A DNA stretch of 64,000 bases from Hyphomicrobiales bacterium (GTDB lineage Bacteria > Pseudomonadota > Alphaproteobacteria > Rhizobiales > Beijerinckiaceae), in NCBI GenBank assembly GCA_027483505.1, contig JAIXUP010000001.1, positions 1 through 64,000 of the forward strand, given 5' to 3'. Within the stretch, counting starts at the first letter, position 1; each line of letters begins with the position of its first letter. A program made the position numbers and the translations under genes. The notes below the pieces were generated by a model that saw only the letters and a program-made list of their open reading frames with translations, searched no databases and had not been told where the DNA came from. Below, piece by piece: positions 26,270 to 35,426 of the stretch.

Positions 26270-26564
26270 TCGCGGCGTCCCGATCCTGACGTAGCGGCAT
26301 TACCACAATTGCCTCACGCGCATCGCGCGGCGGGAGAACCGGCCTGCCGGAGACGCGGGCCCGCCGGTGTTCCCGCCAGCTACGGAGCGCGCGCCATGTG
26401 CGATGCCACGGTCGCTCCCGGCTCTGACGGGCGCTTCACGGTTTCCTCACGCGCATTGGCACGGCGGGCCGGATATTCTGCAAAGGCCATGCAAGAGCGC
26501 AACCTCCGTGGTTGGCGGCCCCATTACGGCTTCATGCGCATGCCCTGGACGAGGAGTTTGACAG
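26270..26564 (+). repeat. 295-bp intergenic region with an imperfect direct repeat
   Basis: CCTCACGCGCAT occurs at 26312-26323 and 26445-26456, each followed after four or five bases by CGGCGGG. Open frames cross the region but start weakly and look non-coding. The repeats may be regulatory or a remnant of duplication. The next gene has a clear ribosome-binding site (GAGGAG) at the end of this region. Confidence 0.4.
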
Positions 26565-27404
26565 ATGTTGACCCCCACCATGTCTGCAATGCCGAGAGTA
26601 CGTGTCGCCGCGTCCGCAATTCTGAAGGCTGGCATGTCGGGCGATGCGGTGCGCAGGCTTGCCCTTGACCTGGCCACGCTCGGCTATCTGCCATCCAATC
26701 CTCCGTACGGAATGTTCGACCGCGAGATGGAAGCGGCCGTGCGCCGTTTCCAGGTCAAGGGGATCGGGGGCGACGGCAGGCCGCTCAAGGTTGATGGCGT
26801 GGTTGGCCCCAAAACCCGATTCGGGCTGGGGCTTGCTCTCGGGGACAAGCTGGAAGCCCCCAACACCTGTCTGCCGCCGCCACCCGCTGCGCTCGGCACG
26901 TTGCCGCCCGGGGTTGGCGCGGCGGGCTGGCGAGCCCTTCAGGCCGCGCTTGCCGAAATCGAGGACGGCGCCCAGGAGATCGGAGCGCCCGGTTGCGGGC
27001 CTTATTGCGCGCGTTATCTGGCCGCGGCAGGACGGTCCCAACCTCAGGACTGGAGCACGGCTTTCGTGGCCTGGTGTCTGGGCGAGTCGGGGATTGCGGA
27101 CGCGTCCACGCTGGTTGAGAAGGCGTGTTGGCTCGGCTGGGAATCGCCGGAGACAACTCCGGTCCCCGGCGACGTGCTGATCTGGACCAGCGAACTCGGT
27201 GACGGCTTTTGCGGCCATGCCGCGATCGTGGCATGGTTCGCGGATGAGCTGGTTCACACCGTGGAGGGTGGCCGCACGCCCTTTGTGGAATTCTTCCACT
27301 ACGACTGGTCCATGCTGTCGCGGATTGTCACGGTGGTGCGGCCGAAGACGCGGAGCGGCGAGGCCTTGGAGCATTTGCGCAGCATGCCTGCCGGCACGCT
27401 CTGA
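26565..27404 (+). CDS. Peptidoglycan-binding domain protein with CHAP-like domain lacking the expected Cys
   Basis: The product has 279 residues; GAGGAG lies eight bases before the ATG. Residues 15-95 form a PG_binding_1 domain (MSGDAVRRLALDLATLGYL, then VDGVVGPKTRFGLG). The C-terminal half resembles CHAP/NlpC-like amidase domains: DWSTAFVAWCLGESGI, VPGDVLIWTS and FCGHAAIVAWF. In this family the residue after Trp is normally the catalytic Cys; here it is Ser164 (codon AGC at 27054-27056), while the probable His218 is kept. It may be an inactive binding protein, may use Ser, or may use another Cys such as C171. No signal peptide is seen. It closes the plus-strand hydrolase cluster. Confidence 0.72.
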   Translation: MLTPTMSAMPRVRVAASAILKAGMSGDAVRRLALDLATLGYLPSNPPYGMFDREMEAAVRRFQVKGIGGDGRPLKVDGVVGPKTRFGLGLALGDKLEAPNTCLPPPPAALGTLPPGVGAAGWRALQAALAEIEDGAQEIGAPGCGPYCARYLAAAGRSQPQDWSTAFVAWCLGESGIADASTLVEKACWLGWESPETTPVPGDVLIWTSELGDGFCGHAAIVAWFADELVHTVEGGRTPFVEFFHYDWSMLSRIVTVVRPKTRSGEALEHLRSMPAGTL

Positions 27405-27559
27405 GGACTGTCGCGGCGAGGGTTGCCTCGCCACCAGCCGCATCATCGGCGCCGTCATTCGTATCGGTTCGCATGGTGGTTCGCCTGTGGCTCCCATCGT
27501 CGGCGCGTCGCTTGATTCTCCGTGACGCCACGTGGATCGGGACGGTTTATGCTTTCGGT

Positions 27560-28582
27560 ATGAGCCGATTCGATCAGCGATCTCCACATCCGCCTGCGCC
27601 GCAACCGGTGAAACGCCGCCGTGCGGCACCCCGGATGCTGGACGCCGACGCCGCGATCGGTCCACTGCCGGGCTGGCTGGTGCCTGCTGGACTGTCAGGG
27701 GCATCGCACCTTTCAGGCGCGCTCAACGCTGGCGGCGCTCTCGCCTTCGTTCATCAGCTTGTCTCGGCGGAACATGCCTGGGCGGGCACCCTGCGCCAGC
27801 GGCAGGCGCTGCGCTGTGCTGCCTGGTGTGCAAAGATCGCGCGCATTCCGGGCGACGAGGCGGCGTTGCGCGACGCCCACCACCTGACACGTCCGGGCGA
27901 TGATCCTGGACCGGCCGGCCGGCTCTATCGGGGCTGGCGCGATCTGGCGGCACGGCCGGCGCGACTCGATGCGCCATCGCTGAAGCGGCTTGCCGGCGGG
28001 TTGGGCCTGATGGTCGACGAAGCCGAGGCCGGGGCGGTGATCGCCGCCATCGGTGGGCCGAGCCCGATCGCCGCGGCGGCCTCCGCTGCCGCTGCCGTCA
28101 CCGCGCTGTGGGATAGCAGACTGACGCCGAAGGAGCCGCTGGCGGAAGTTCTCGCCTGGATGATGGCCGACGCAGCGCTTGCGGCGGCCTGCGGCTGGAG
28201 ACAGGCGACCCCAATGCTGGCCTGCGCCATCGGCCTGCCTGCGTTCCGGCAAGGCCTTGCGGGCCGGCGGCCCTGGCCGGGCGATCCGGACTGGCCGGCC
28301 ATCGCCCATGCCGTCTACGCGGTGACACTTGCCGATGTGTATGCACAGGCGGCCGATCTGGCGCGCCGTCATGAAAGACTGCGTCAGGCATTCGCGCGGG
28401 TGCGCAGCAGGGGCGGGGAGGCGGCGCTGGCGCATGTGCTCGATGATGATGGCGTCATGGCGACCAGCTTGACAGGGCTCGGTTCGGACCGCGCGGCGCG
28501 CCGCTTTCTTGAACGGCTGCATCAGCTTGGCGGGCTGCGCCTGCTGACCGAACGCGCGACCTTCCGGATTTACGGGCTCTGA
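27560..28582 (+). CDS. DUF1403 family protein
   Basis: With the ATG at 27560 the product has 340 residues; a longer frame from 27473 lacks support. The N-terminus is basic and Pro-rich (HPPAPQPVKRRRAAPRM). The rest is Ala-rich and helical, with the phrase GGALAFVHQLVSAEHAWAGT and a C-terminal region GLGSDRAARRFLERLHQLGG. I recognise it as DUF1403, which has no known function and which I recall as occurring on alphaproteobacterial plasmids next to ScpB-like genes. The ScpB-like gene follows 64 bp downstream here, suggesting a shared role in replicon maintenance. Confidence 0.72.
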   Translation: MSRFDQRSPHPPAPQPVKRRRAAPRMLDADAAIGPLPGWLVPAGLSGASHLSGALNAGGALAFVHQLVSAEHAWAGTLRQRQALRCAAWCAKIARIPGDEAALRDAHHLTRPGDDPGPAGRLYRGWRDLAARPARLDAPSLKRLAGGLGLMVDEAEAGAVIAAIGGPSPIAAAASAAAAVTALWDSRLTPKEPLAEVLAWMMADAALAAACGWRQATPMLACAIGLPAFRQGLAGRRPWPGDPDWPAIAHAVYAVTLADVYAQAADLARRHERLRQAFARVRSRGGEAALAHVLDDDGVMATSLTGLGSDRAARRFLERLHQLGGLRLLTERATFRIYGL

Positions 28583-28646
28583 GCTTGCTCGTCCCCGCAC
28601 ACTGCGCTCTTGCGCCCTTGCAAGCGATCAGGACACAGTCTGAGCG

Positions 28647-29333
28647 ATGAGCCGCCGCGACACCCTGCGCAAACCCGCCCCCGACTTGTTTGATCCGGAG
28701 CTTGCCGATCTGCCGCCGGATGCGCGCTGGCGTGAATGGATGGGCCGTGTCGAGGCGGCGATCTTCGCCAGTCCCGACCCTGTGCCGCGCGCCAGGCTCG
28801 CTGCGCTGGTCGGGACTGCCTGCGTGCTCGACGACCTGATCGCGGACATCAGGGACGAACTGAAGGGCAGGCCCTATGATCTTGTCGCGGTTGAGGGCGG
28901 CTGGCAGCACCGGACCCGCCCCCGCTTCTCCGCCGCTATCCGGCAGGCGCGCGGCGAGGTCCTGAGGCCGCCGGCGCTGAGCCAGACTGAGACCCTTATC
29001 CTGACCGCCATCGCCTACCTCCAGCCTGTCACCCGGGCGCAGCTCTCCGCCAGCCTCGGCCGGGAAATCAGCCGGGACACCATGGCGCTGCTCAAGCGCC
29101 ATGGCCTGATCGCGGCGGGCCCGCGCGTGGCGCAGTTGGGGGCGCCGCTGACCTATGTCACGATGCCGGCCTTTCTCAGCCTGTTCGGGCTCGGGTCGCT
29201 GCGTGATTTGCCGGATATCGAAAATCTTGGCGTGGGCCCCACTCTCGGTAGGGATGGCGACCGCGCCGCTGATGACGGCATTCCGCTGGGCTTGGGCGAA
29301 GGAATGGAAGCGGATGCCGACGACGAGCCTTGA
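28647..29333 (+). CDS. ScpB-like segregation and condensation protein
   Basis: The product has 228 residues. It has the ScpB double winged-helix arrangement: an N-terminal part with RVEAAIFASPDPVPRARLAA and a second part with ILTAIAYLQPVTRAQLSASLG, LLKRHGLIAAGPR, and the ending FLSLFGLGSLRDLPD typical of ScpB. Chromosomal ScpB works with ScpA and SMC in chromosome condensation. No scpA or smc gene is present here, so this copy may be recruited to the host complex or may have its own plasmid function with DUF1403. The C-terminal tail is acidic. Confidence 0.82.
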   Translation: MSRRDTLRKPAPDLFDPELADLPPDARWREWMGRVEAAIFASPDPVPRARLAALVGTACVLDDLIADIRDELKGRPYDLVAVEGGWQHRTRPRFSAAIRQARGEVLRPPALSQTETLILTAIAYLQPVTRAQLSASLGREISRDTMALLKRHGLIAAGPRVAQLGAPLTYVTMPAFLSLFGLGSLRDLPDIENLGVGPTLGRDGDRAADDGIPLGLGEGMEADADDEP

Positions 29334-29475
29334 GGGCCAGACAAACACCATCTTGTGTTGCAGATTTCACTGTGTTTGCCGCATGTGACGTGCCAAACTC
29401 GCTGAGATCGATGACCATGTCCGTCGCTGTCCTGTCATGGTGGAGACTGCTCTGATGCGGGTCAGCCGCTGAACC

Positions 29476-30411
29476 ATGACCTTGTTTTCGGAAGCCTTCG
29501 AGCAGACGCGCGGGCGGTTCAATGACCTCCCGCGGAATTTGCGGGCTTCGGTGCTGGTCATCGTCGCTTTCCTCACCTTCGCCGCGATGGCGGTGATGCT
29601 GCGGGCCCTCAATGGTGCCATTCCGATCATCGAGATCATCTTTGTCCGGCAGTTCGCCGCGCTGGTGATGATGGCGCCGTTCTATGCCCGGCTCTGGCCC
29701 GAGGTCAGGAAACCCCAGCGCCTGCCGCTCCATCTGATGCGCGGGGTGACGGCAATCGGTTCGATGTTCTTCGGCCTGTCGGCCGTCATCATGATTCCGC
29801 TTGCGGATGTCACCGCCATCCAGATGACCGAGGTCCTGTTCTCGACCGCCTTTGCCGCTGTACTGCTGCGCGAACGGGTTTCGCGCGTGCAGTGGATCGC
29901 GGCGCTGGTCGGCTTCGCCGGCGTGTTGATCATGATGCGCCCCTTTGCGGGCGGTCTGGCGCTGGGGTCTGTGCTGGCCTTGAGCGGAGCCATGTGCGGC
30001 GCCTTGTCGATGGTCGCCATCAGGCTTGGCGCCCATCATGACCGGGTCGAGACCGTGACATTCTGGCAGGGCCTGGTCGTGATGGCGATCGTGACGCCCA
30101 TGGCCGTGCTGTGGTGGGTGCCGCCGACGATGGAGCAATGGCTCCTGCTGGCGCTGATGAGCCTGGCCTTCGCGGTTGGTCAATGGTTGTTCACGGCGGG
30201 GCTGAGGATGGGCGACGCGGCCTCGATCGCGCCGCTGGGCTATCTCCGGCTGATCCTGATGACCGTGATCGGCTGGCTGCTCTATGCCGAGATTCCGACC
30301 CTCGCCACGGCGATCGGCGCGGTGCTGGTGATCAGTTCGGCCATCTACACGATCCGCAACAATGCCAGGCGCAGGGGCGACGCGCTCGCGTCGCCGGAAG
30401 CCCAGTCATGA
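29476..30411 (+). CDS. DMT-superfamily transporter with two EamA domains
   Basis: The product has 311 residues with about ten hydrophobic helices in two EamA halves. GVTAIGSMFFGLSAVIMIPLADVTAI and LFSTAFAAVLLRERVSRVQW mark the first half, and SIAPLGYLRLILMTVIGWLLY the second. Proteins of this family export or import small metabolites such as amino acids. It lies 147 bp upstream of a hydratase-aldolase gene on the same strand and may move a related compound. The start is the ATG at 29476. Confidence 0.85.
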   Translation: MTLFSEAFEQTRGRFNDLPRNLRASVLVIVAFLTFAAMAVMLRALNGAIPIIEIIFVRQFAALVMMAPFYARLWPEVRKPQRLPLHLMRGVTAIGSMFFGLSAVIMIPLADVTAIQMTEVLFSTAFAAVLLRERVSRVQWIAALVGFAGVLIMMRPFAGGLALGSVLALSGAMCGALSMVAIRLGAHHDRVETVTFWQGLVVMAIVTPMAVLWWVPPTMEQWLLLALMSLAFAVGQWLFTAGLRMGDAASIAPLGYLRLILMTVIGWLLYAEIPTLATAIGAVLVISSAIYTIRNNARRRGDALASPEAQS

Positions 30412-30558
30412 CGCGCCCGTGGCTCCAGGCGGCGCAGACATGGCGCCGATGCATCTTCGCGAATGGTTCCGTCCGCGTTTCATGCGATTGAATTGGGCCT
30501 CTCCACGCTGTCCGCCTGGCGCTGCGGGTCCTGAAACACAGAACTGCCGGAGTTCCCG

Positions 30559-31536
30559 ATGACCCTTGCCATGCCCGGTATTCAGCCATCCGACCTCGTC
30601 GGCGTCCTTGGCATGGTGCCGACACCCTCGACTCCGGACGCGGATCACTGGTCGTGCCAGAACTCCGTCGATCTCGACCAGACCGCCGTCATGGCCAAGA
30701 TGGTCGTCGATGGCGGCGTGCGCATCCTTCTGACCAATGGCAGCCTTGGCGAGGGCGCCAGTCTTCTCCTGCATGAACAGCAGGACTTCACGTGCTGTAT
30801 CGCCGACACGATCAAGGGCAAGGGCCTGCTCTTCGCCGGTGTCACGACGCTGAACACCCGCGAAAGCATCGCGCGGGCGCGCGCAGTGATGGACGCTGGC
30901 GCCGATGGGCTGTTTCTCGGCCGCCCGATGTGGATGTCGCTCGATCCTGCCGCCATCATCCGCTACTACGCCGATCTGGCGGAAGCCCTGCCCGGCGTCC
31001 CGTTCATCCTTTACGACAACCAGTTCGCCTTCAAGGCCAAGATCGACACGCCGACCTATGCCGCGCTCAGCCGCAACCCGTCCATTATCGGGTCCAAGCA
31101 CATCGGCGGCCCGGCGATTGGCGACGATCTTGCAGCGGTCGAGGGCCGGATGCGGATCCTGCCCCTCGACACCCAATGGTCGGCGCTGGCGCAGCGCTTT
31201 CCGGGCGAGGCGGTCGCCTGCTGGTCCGGCAATGCAGCGGACGGACCGGAGCCGCTTGTGGCGCTGCACCGTGCCGTTGCGGCGCGGGACTGGCCGCGGG
31301 CCGACGCCATCTCGGCGCGGATGGCCTGGGCGCAGGCCCCGATGTTCCCGGGCGGCAAGCTGGAGAACTTCATCGACTACAACATTCCCATCGCCCATGC
31401 CCGCATCGAGGGTTCGGGGCTGGTGAAGTCGGGGCCGCCGAGGCCGCCCTACATCATCGCGCCGGAAGGTCATCTCGAAGGCGGCCGGGAAACGGGGCGC
31501 CGATGGGAAAGCCTGCGCCGCGAGTTTGTCGGCTAG
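30559..31536 (+). CDS. DHDPS-family aldolase, NahE-type hydratase-aldolase
   Basis: The product has 325 residues. The Schiff-base Lys is K180 in IIGSKHIGG and the conserved Tyr is Y152 in LYDNQ. Family-wide features of aryl hydratase-aldolases (NahE and relatives) are MVPTPSTPDADHW, NSVDLDQTA, GVTTLNTRESIARARA, FLGRPMWMSLDPAA and the C-terminal GPPRPPYIIAPEGHL. These enzymes cleave aryl-substituted benzylidene-pyruvates to an aromatic aldehyde and pyruvate. The resemblance is to that branch rather than to lysine-pathway DapA. It is convergent with the peptide-type ABC genes, with 27 bases between stops. Confidence 0.8.
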   Translation: MTLAMPGIQPSDLVGVLGMVPTPSTPDADHWSCQNSVDLDQTAVMAKMVVDGGVRILLTNGSLGEGASLLLHEQQDFTCCIADTIKGKGLLFAGVTTLNTRESIARARAVMDAGADGLFLGRPMWMSLDPAAIIRYYADLAEALPGVPFILYDNQFAFKAKIDTPTYAALSRNPSIIGSKHIGGPAIGDDLAAVEGRMRILPLDTQWSALAQRFPGEAVACWSGNAADGPEPLVALHRAVAARDWPRADAISARMAWAQAPMFPGGKLENFIDYNIPIAHARIEGSGLVKSGPPRPPYIIAPEGHLEGGRETGRRWESLRREFVG

Positions 31537-31563
31537 CAAGGCGCGCCGAGGATCGTCCCGGCT

Positions 31564-33441
31564 TCACGCCGTCGCGTCCAATGTCTCCTGCACGGGAGCA
31601 GGCGGCCATGGGCTGTCAAGCTCGTCGGGAGGCGCCGCAGCCAGCAGCGCGCGCGTGTAGGGGTGCTGCGGGCGGGCGAAAATGGCGTCGGTTTCGCCCT
31701 CCTCGACCACCACTCCCTGATGCATCACCAGCATCCGCGTGCACAGGTAGCGCACGACGGCGAGATCATGGGAAATGAACACCAGCCCGATCCCGCGCTC
31801 CGTGCGCAGGTCGAGCAGCAGATTGAGAATCTGGGCCTGGACGGAGACATCGAGTCCCGAGACGATCTCGTCCGCCACCAGCAGGCGTGGCGTCACGCAC
31901 AGGGCGCGCGCGATGTTGACGCGCTGCTTCTGGCCGCCCGACAATTGCGCGGGATAGCGGTTGATCAGTTCCGGCGGAAGGCCGGTTTCGGCCAGCAGTG
32001 CCGTCGCCCGCGCCAGCCGCTCGGCGTCGCTCGCGCCCGATCTGGCTGCTTCCATCGTCTGGGTGACGAGCCGCTCGACCGGGCGGCGCGGGTTGAGCGC
32101 CGATTGCGGATCCTGGAACACCATCTGCAGCGTGCCAAGCCGGATGCTGCGCGTGGCGGAGCTTGGCGCCGTCACATCATGGCCATCGATCAGGATGCGG
32201 CCGGCAGTTGGCGCCTCAAGCCCCATGATGAGCTTGGCCAGCGTCGACTTGCCTGAGCCGGACTCGCCGACGATTCCGACGAACTCGCCGGGCCGCACGC
32301 TGAGGCTGGCCGCCTTGACCGCATCGACACCCTGACCACGGCGACCCATCCAGTCGCGCTTGCCCGGATAGTGTTTCGCCACCGTGTCCACGACCAGAAT
32401 GGGTTCGCTGCCGGATGCCTCCGCGCTTCTGCGCGTGATCGGGGGCACTGCCGGCCTGGAGCCTGAGCAGGCGGGTGCGCAGCAGACCCAGTGGCCGGGC
32501 GCCACCAGCCTGAGCTCCGGCGAAGCCGTCTCGCAGGATGCATCGCGCGTCGGGCAGCGCGGTGCGAACCGGCATCCTTGCAGGCTGGCAAGGGCCGAGA
32601 GGCCGGGCATCTGGTCCGGCAGGGTGACGAGGCGGGTGAGCGGGCCGCGCAAGGGCGGATTGGCGGCCTGCAAGGCCCGTGTATAGGGGTGCTGCGGATC
32701 CTGCGAGATGATCCGGGCCGGACCGCGTTCAACCACTTCGCCCGCATACAGCACGGCGATCTCGTCGCAGACGCGGGCCGCCAGCCTCAGGTCATGGGTG
32801 ATGAACAACATCGCCGTGGCATGGTCGCGCTGGAGCCCGCGCATGATCTGGACGATCGTCGCCTGGGTCGAGACGTCCAGCGCTGTCGTCGGCTCGTCGG
32901 CCACGACAAGAGCGGGATTGCTGGCGAAGGCCATGGCGATAAGGACCCGCTGGCACATGCCGCCGGAGAGCTGGAAGGGGTAGCGCTCAACGAGCGATTG
33001 CGGCGCCGACAGGCGGACCTGCGTCAGGGCATCGATCATTCGGGCAATCCGGTCGCCCGCCGGGACGCCGAGCCGGGCAAGGTGTTCGTCAAACTGGGCG
33101 CGGACGGTCAACAGCGGGTTGAGGGCCGTCAGCGGCTCCTGCGGAATGAAGGCGATCCGGTCACCGAGCAGGCGGGCGAGATCGGCGCCGTCCATGGCGA
33201 CCAGATCACGGACCTTGCCATCTGCGGCGCTGAAAGCCAGCGAGCCACCGCTCACCACAAAGCCAGATGGCAGCGAACGGGCCAGGACACGTCCGATCAT
33301 GCTCTTGCCAGCACCAGACTCGCCGACAAGCCCGAGGATCTTGCCGGGTTCGATCGCAAAATCGAGGTCACGCAGCACCGTCACGGTCTGACCCGCCAGC
33401 CGGGCCGAGACGGACAGGCCCTTTGCCACCAGCGTCATCAT
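31564..33441 (-). CDS. Fused dipeptide/oligopeptide ABC transporter ATPase (two ATP-binding domains)
   Basis: The product has 625 residues holding two complete ATPase domains. The first has Walker A GESGAGKS and signature LSGGMCQRV; the second has GESGSGKS, signature LSGGQKQRV and Walker B LLVADEIVSGLDVS. An oligopeptide/dipeptide C-terminal segment with a Cys cluster (CRFAPRCPTRDASC) joins them, as in DppD. The arrangement is a DppD-DppF fusion like GsiA, serving the permease pair upstream. Its start overlaps the permease stop by four bases. Transport of a peptide-like or other small organic substrate is inferred. Confidence 0.92.
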   Translation of the reverse strand: MMTLVAKGLSVSARLAGQTVTVLRDLDFAIEPGKILGLVGESGAGKSMIGRVLARSLPSGFVVSGGSLAFSAADGKVRDLVAMDGADLARLLGDRIAFIPQEPLTALNPLLTVRAQFDEHLARLGVPAGDRIARMIDALTQVRLSAPQSLVERYPFQLSGGMCQRVLIAMAFASNPALVVADEPTTALDVSTQATIVQIMRGLQRDHATAMLFITHDLRLAARVCDEIAVLYAGEVVERGPARIISQDPQHPYTRALQAANPPLRGPLTRLVTLPDQMPGLSALASLQGCRFAPRCPTRDASCETASPELRLVAPGHWVCCAPACSGSRPAVPPITRRSAEASGSEPILVVDTVAKHYPGKRDWMGRRGQGVDAVKAASLSVRPGEFVGIVGESGSGKSTLAKLIMGLEAPTAGRILIDGHDVTAPSSATRSIRLGTLQMVFQDPQSALNPRRPVERLVTQTMEAARSGASDAERLARATALLAETGLPPELINRYPAQLSGGQKQRVNIARALCVTPRLLVADEIVSGLDVSVQAQILNLLLDLRTERGIGLVFISHDLAVVRYLCTRMLVMHQGVVVEEGETDAIFARPQHPYTRALLAAAPPDELDSPWPPAPVQETLDATA

Positions 33442-34322
33442 GCGGCTTCGGCCCGGCCAAGCACAAGCCGCGTGTCGAGTGCGCGGCGCAACCCGTCGCC
33501 AAGCAGGTTGAACGCGAGCACGGCCAGAAAGATGGCGCCGACCGGCAGGACCACGCCCCAGGGTGCCTGATGCATGGTCTGCCGCGCGTCGGCAATCATC
33601 ACGCCCCAGGCGGGCACATCCGGTTCCACGGAGAGCCCGACGAAGGACATGATCGCCTCAACGATGACCGCGATGCCCATTTCAATCGACATCATGGTGA
33701 TGACCAGCGGCAGGACGGCGGGCAACATCTCCTTCAGCATGATCTGGCGATGGCTGAACCCTGCGAGCTTTGCCGCTGCGATGTAGTCGCGCACCATGAC
33801 CACCAGCGCCTCGGAACGGATCACACGGCAAAAACGGGTCCAGTCGATCACAATGATCGCCAGAATCACCTTGTTGACGCCAGCGCCCATGCCGACCAGC
33901 AGGATGAGGGCCAGCACAACGGGCGGAAACGCCATCCAGACCTCGATGGCGCGGCTGATCAGCCAGTCGACCCAGCCGCCGAAATAGGCGGCGACGATGG
34001 CCAGCAGCGTTCCCAGGATCATCGCACCAGTCGCGGCGACCACGGCGACATACAGCGCGATGCGCGCCCCATACATGAGGCGCGAGGCGATGCAGCGTCC
34101 GAGTGTGTCGGTGCCGAACGGGAAGCGGGCCTCGCCTCCGGCCAACCACATCGGCGGCAGGAGAGTGGCCAGCAGGTCCTGTTCCTGTGGATCGTGCGGG
34201 GCGAGCCAGGGGGCGAGCACGGCCACGACGGCCATCAGCCCAATGATGACGCCACCCGTCACCACCCGCGGATTGGTCAGGCAGCGCCGCCAGGCTGCCT
34301 TTGCGCGGGGTGACAGCCTCAT
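33438..34322 (-). CDS. ABC transporter permease, DppC type
   Basis: The product has 294 residues with an N-terminal helix (VVTGGVIIGLMAVVAVLAPW) and the family motif FGTDTLGRCIASRLMYGARI. The EAA-like loop includes SEALVVMVRDYIAAAKLAGFS. It forms the membrane pore with the DppB-type subunit. It overlaps both neighbours by four bases. Confidence 0.92.
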   Translation of the reverse strand: MRLSPRAKAAWRRCLTNPRVVTGGVIIGLMAVVAVLAPWLAPHDPQEQDLLATLLPPMWLAGGEARFPFGTDTLGRCIASRLMYGARIALYVAVVAATGAMILGTLLAIVAAYFGGWVDWLISRAIEVWMAFPPVVLALILLVGMGAGVNKVILAIIVIDWTRFCRVIRSEALVVMVRDYIAAAKLAGFSHRQIMLKEMLPAVLPLVITMMSIEMGIAVIVEAIMSFVGLSVEPDVPAWGVMIADARQTMHQAPWGVVLPVGAIFLAVLAFNLLGDGLRRALDTRLVLGRAEAA

Positions 34323-35347
34323 CGCGAACCGGCCAGTCGGAGGCGCGGGTTTACGGCCATGTAGGCCACATCGACCACCGCATTGATGCCCAGCACGAGC
34401 ACGCAGTAGACCAATGCGACCGCCTGGATTACCGGCAGGTCATGGTTTCGGACAGCGTCGACCATCAGATTGCCGATGCCCGGATAGGCAAAGATCATCT
34501 CGACCAGAACCGTGCCGCCGAACATGAAGCCGCCCTGCACGCCGATCAGGCTGATCGCCGGCAGCGCGGCGTTGGGTAGCGCGTGGCGGAGCAGGATGCG
34601 GCGCTCGGAAACGCCGCGCAACCGGGCCTGGGTGATGTAGTCATCCTGCACGGTTTCCAGCAGCGACGAGCGCAAGACCCGCATCACCAGCGGGGCGAGG
34701 CCGATGGCGAGGGCCGTTGCCGGCAGGACCAGGTGCAGCAGCGCGCTGCGCAGGCTGTCCCAGCGGCCGGTGAGGACGCTGTCGACCAGCAGGAATCCGG
34801 TGACCGGAGGCGGCAGCTGGATTCCAGGTCCCAGCCGCCCGATGAAGGGCAGCAACTGGAGGCTGACCCCGACGAACAGGATCAGCAGGATAGCCCAGAG
34901 AAACTCCGGGATCGCCATCATGATCGTTGTCGCGCCGTCGAGCGCGTGTTCCCCGGCCCCGCCGCGCATGGCGAACATGCCAAGCCCGCCTGCACCGCCA
35001 ACGATGACGCCCAGCGCGAAGCCCGCCGAGACCAGCTCCAGCGTCGCCGGCAGGGCCTTGGCGATCAGTTCGGTCACAGGCCGTCGGAAGAAAATCGAAC
35101 CTCCCATGTCTCCGCTCAGCAGCTTGCCCAGCCAGATCAGGTATTGCTCGAACAGGGGGCGGTCGAGGCCGAACGCCTGCTTCAGCTTTTCGTAGTCAGC
35201 CGCCGTCGCGCCGGGCGGCAGCGACATGCCGACCGGATCGGCCGGCAGCAGTCTCAGGATGCCGAACACCAGCGCCGACACGCACAGCAGGATCGGAATC
35301 GCCAGAACAAGACGCCGGAACAGCAGCTGGAGCGTGAGAAAGGCCAT
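34319..35347 (-). CDS. ABC transporter permease, DppB type
   Basis: The product has 342 residues from the ATG at 35347. The first helix (LVLAIPILLCVSALVFGIL) is followed by the periplasmic region LPADPVGMSLPPGATAADYE that is typical of DppB. About six membrane segments are present, and the cytoplasmic loop ETVQDDYITQARLRGVSERR corresponds to the EAA motif. It partners with the DppC-type permease and overlaps it by four bases. A longer frame from 35380 lacks a good start. Confidence 0.92.
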   Translation of the reverse strand: MAFLTLQLLFRRLVLAIPILLCVSALVFGILRLLPADPVGMSLPPGATAADYEKLKQAFGLDRPLFEQYLIWLGKLLSGDMGGSIFFRRPVTELIAKALPATLELVSAGFALGVIVGGAGGLGMFAMRGGAGEHALDGATTIMMAIPEFLWAILLILFVGVSLQLLPFIGRLGPGIQLPPPVTGFLLVDSVLTGRWDSLRSALLHLVLPATALAIGLAPLVMRVLRSSLLETVQDDYITQARLRGVSERRILLRHALPNAALPAISLIGVQGGFMFGGTVLVEMIFAYPGIGNLMVDAVRNHDLPVIQAVALVYCVLVLGINAVVDVAYMAVNPRLRLAGSR

Positions 35348-35426
35348 GGGCTTCCAATGATGGGGGAAGGGGCCGCGCAATCGGTGCGATCACGCGGCCC
35401 GCGTCCTGATAAACAGTCCGGATGCG

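Noticed and set aside
26309-26668. Open frame between the subtilase and the peptidoglycan-binding gene
   Set aside because: It overlaps the start of the next gene in another frame, lacks a ribosome-binding site and has no protein-like pattern.
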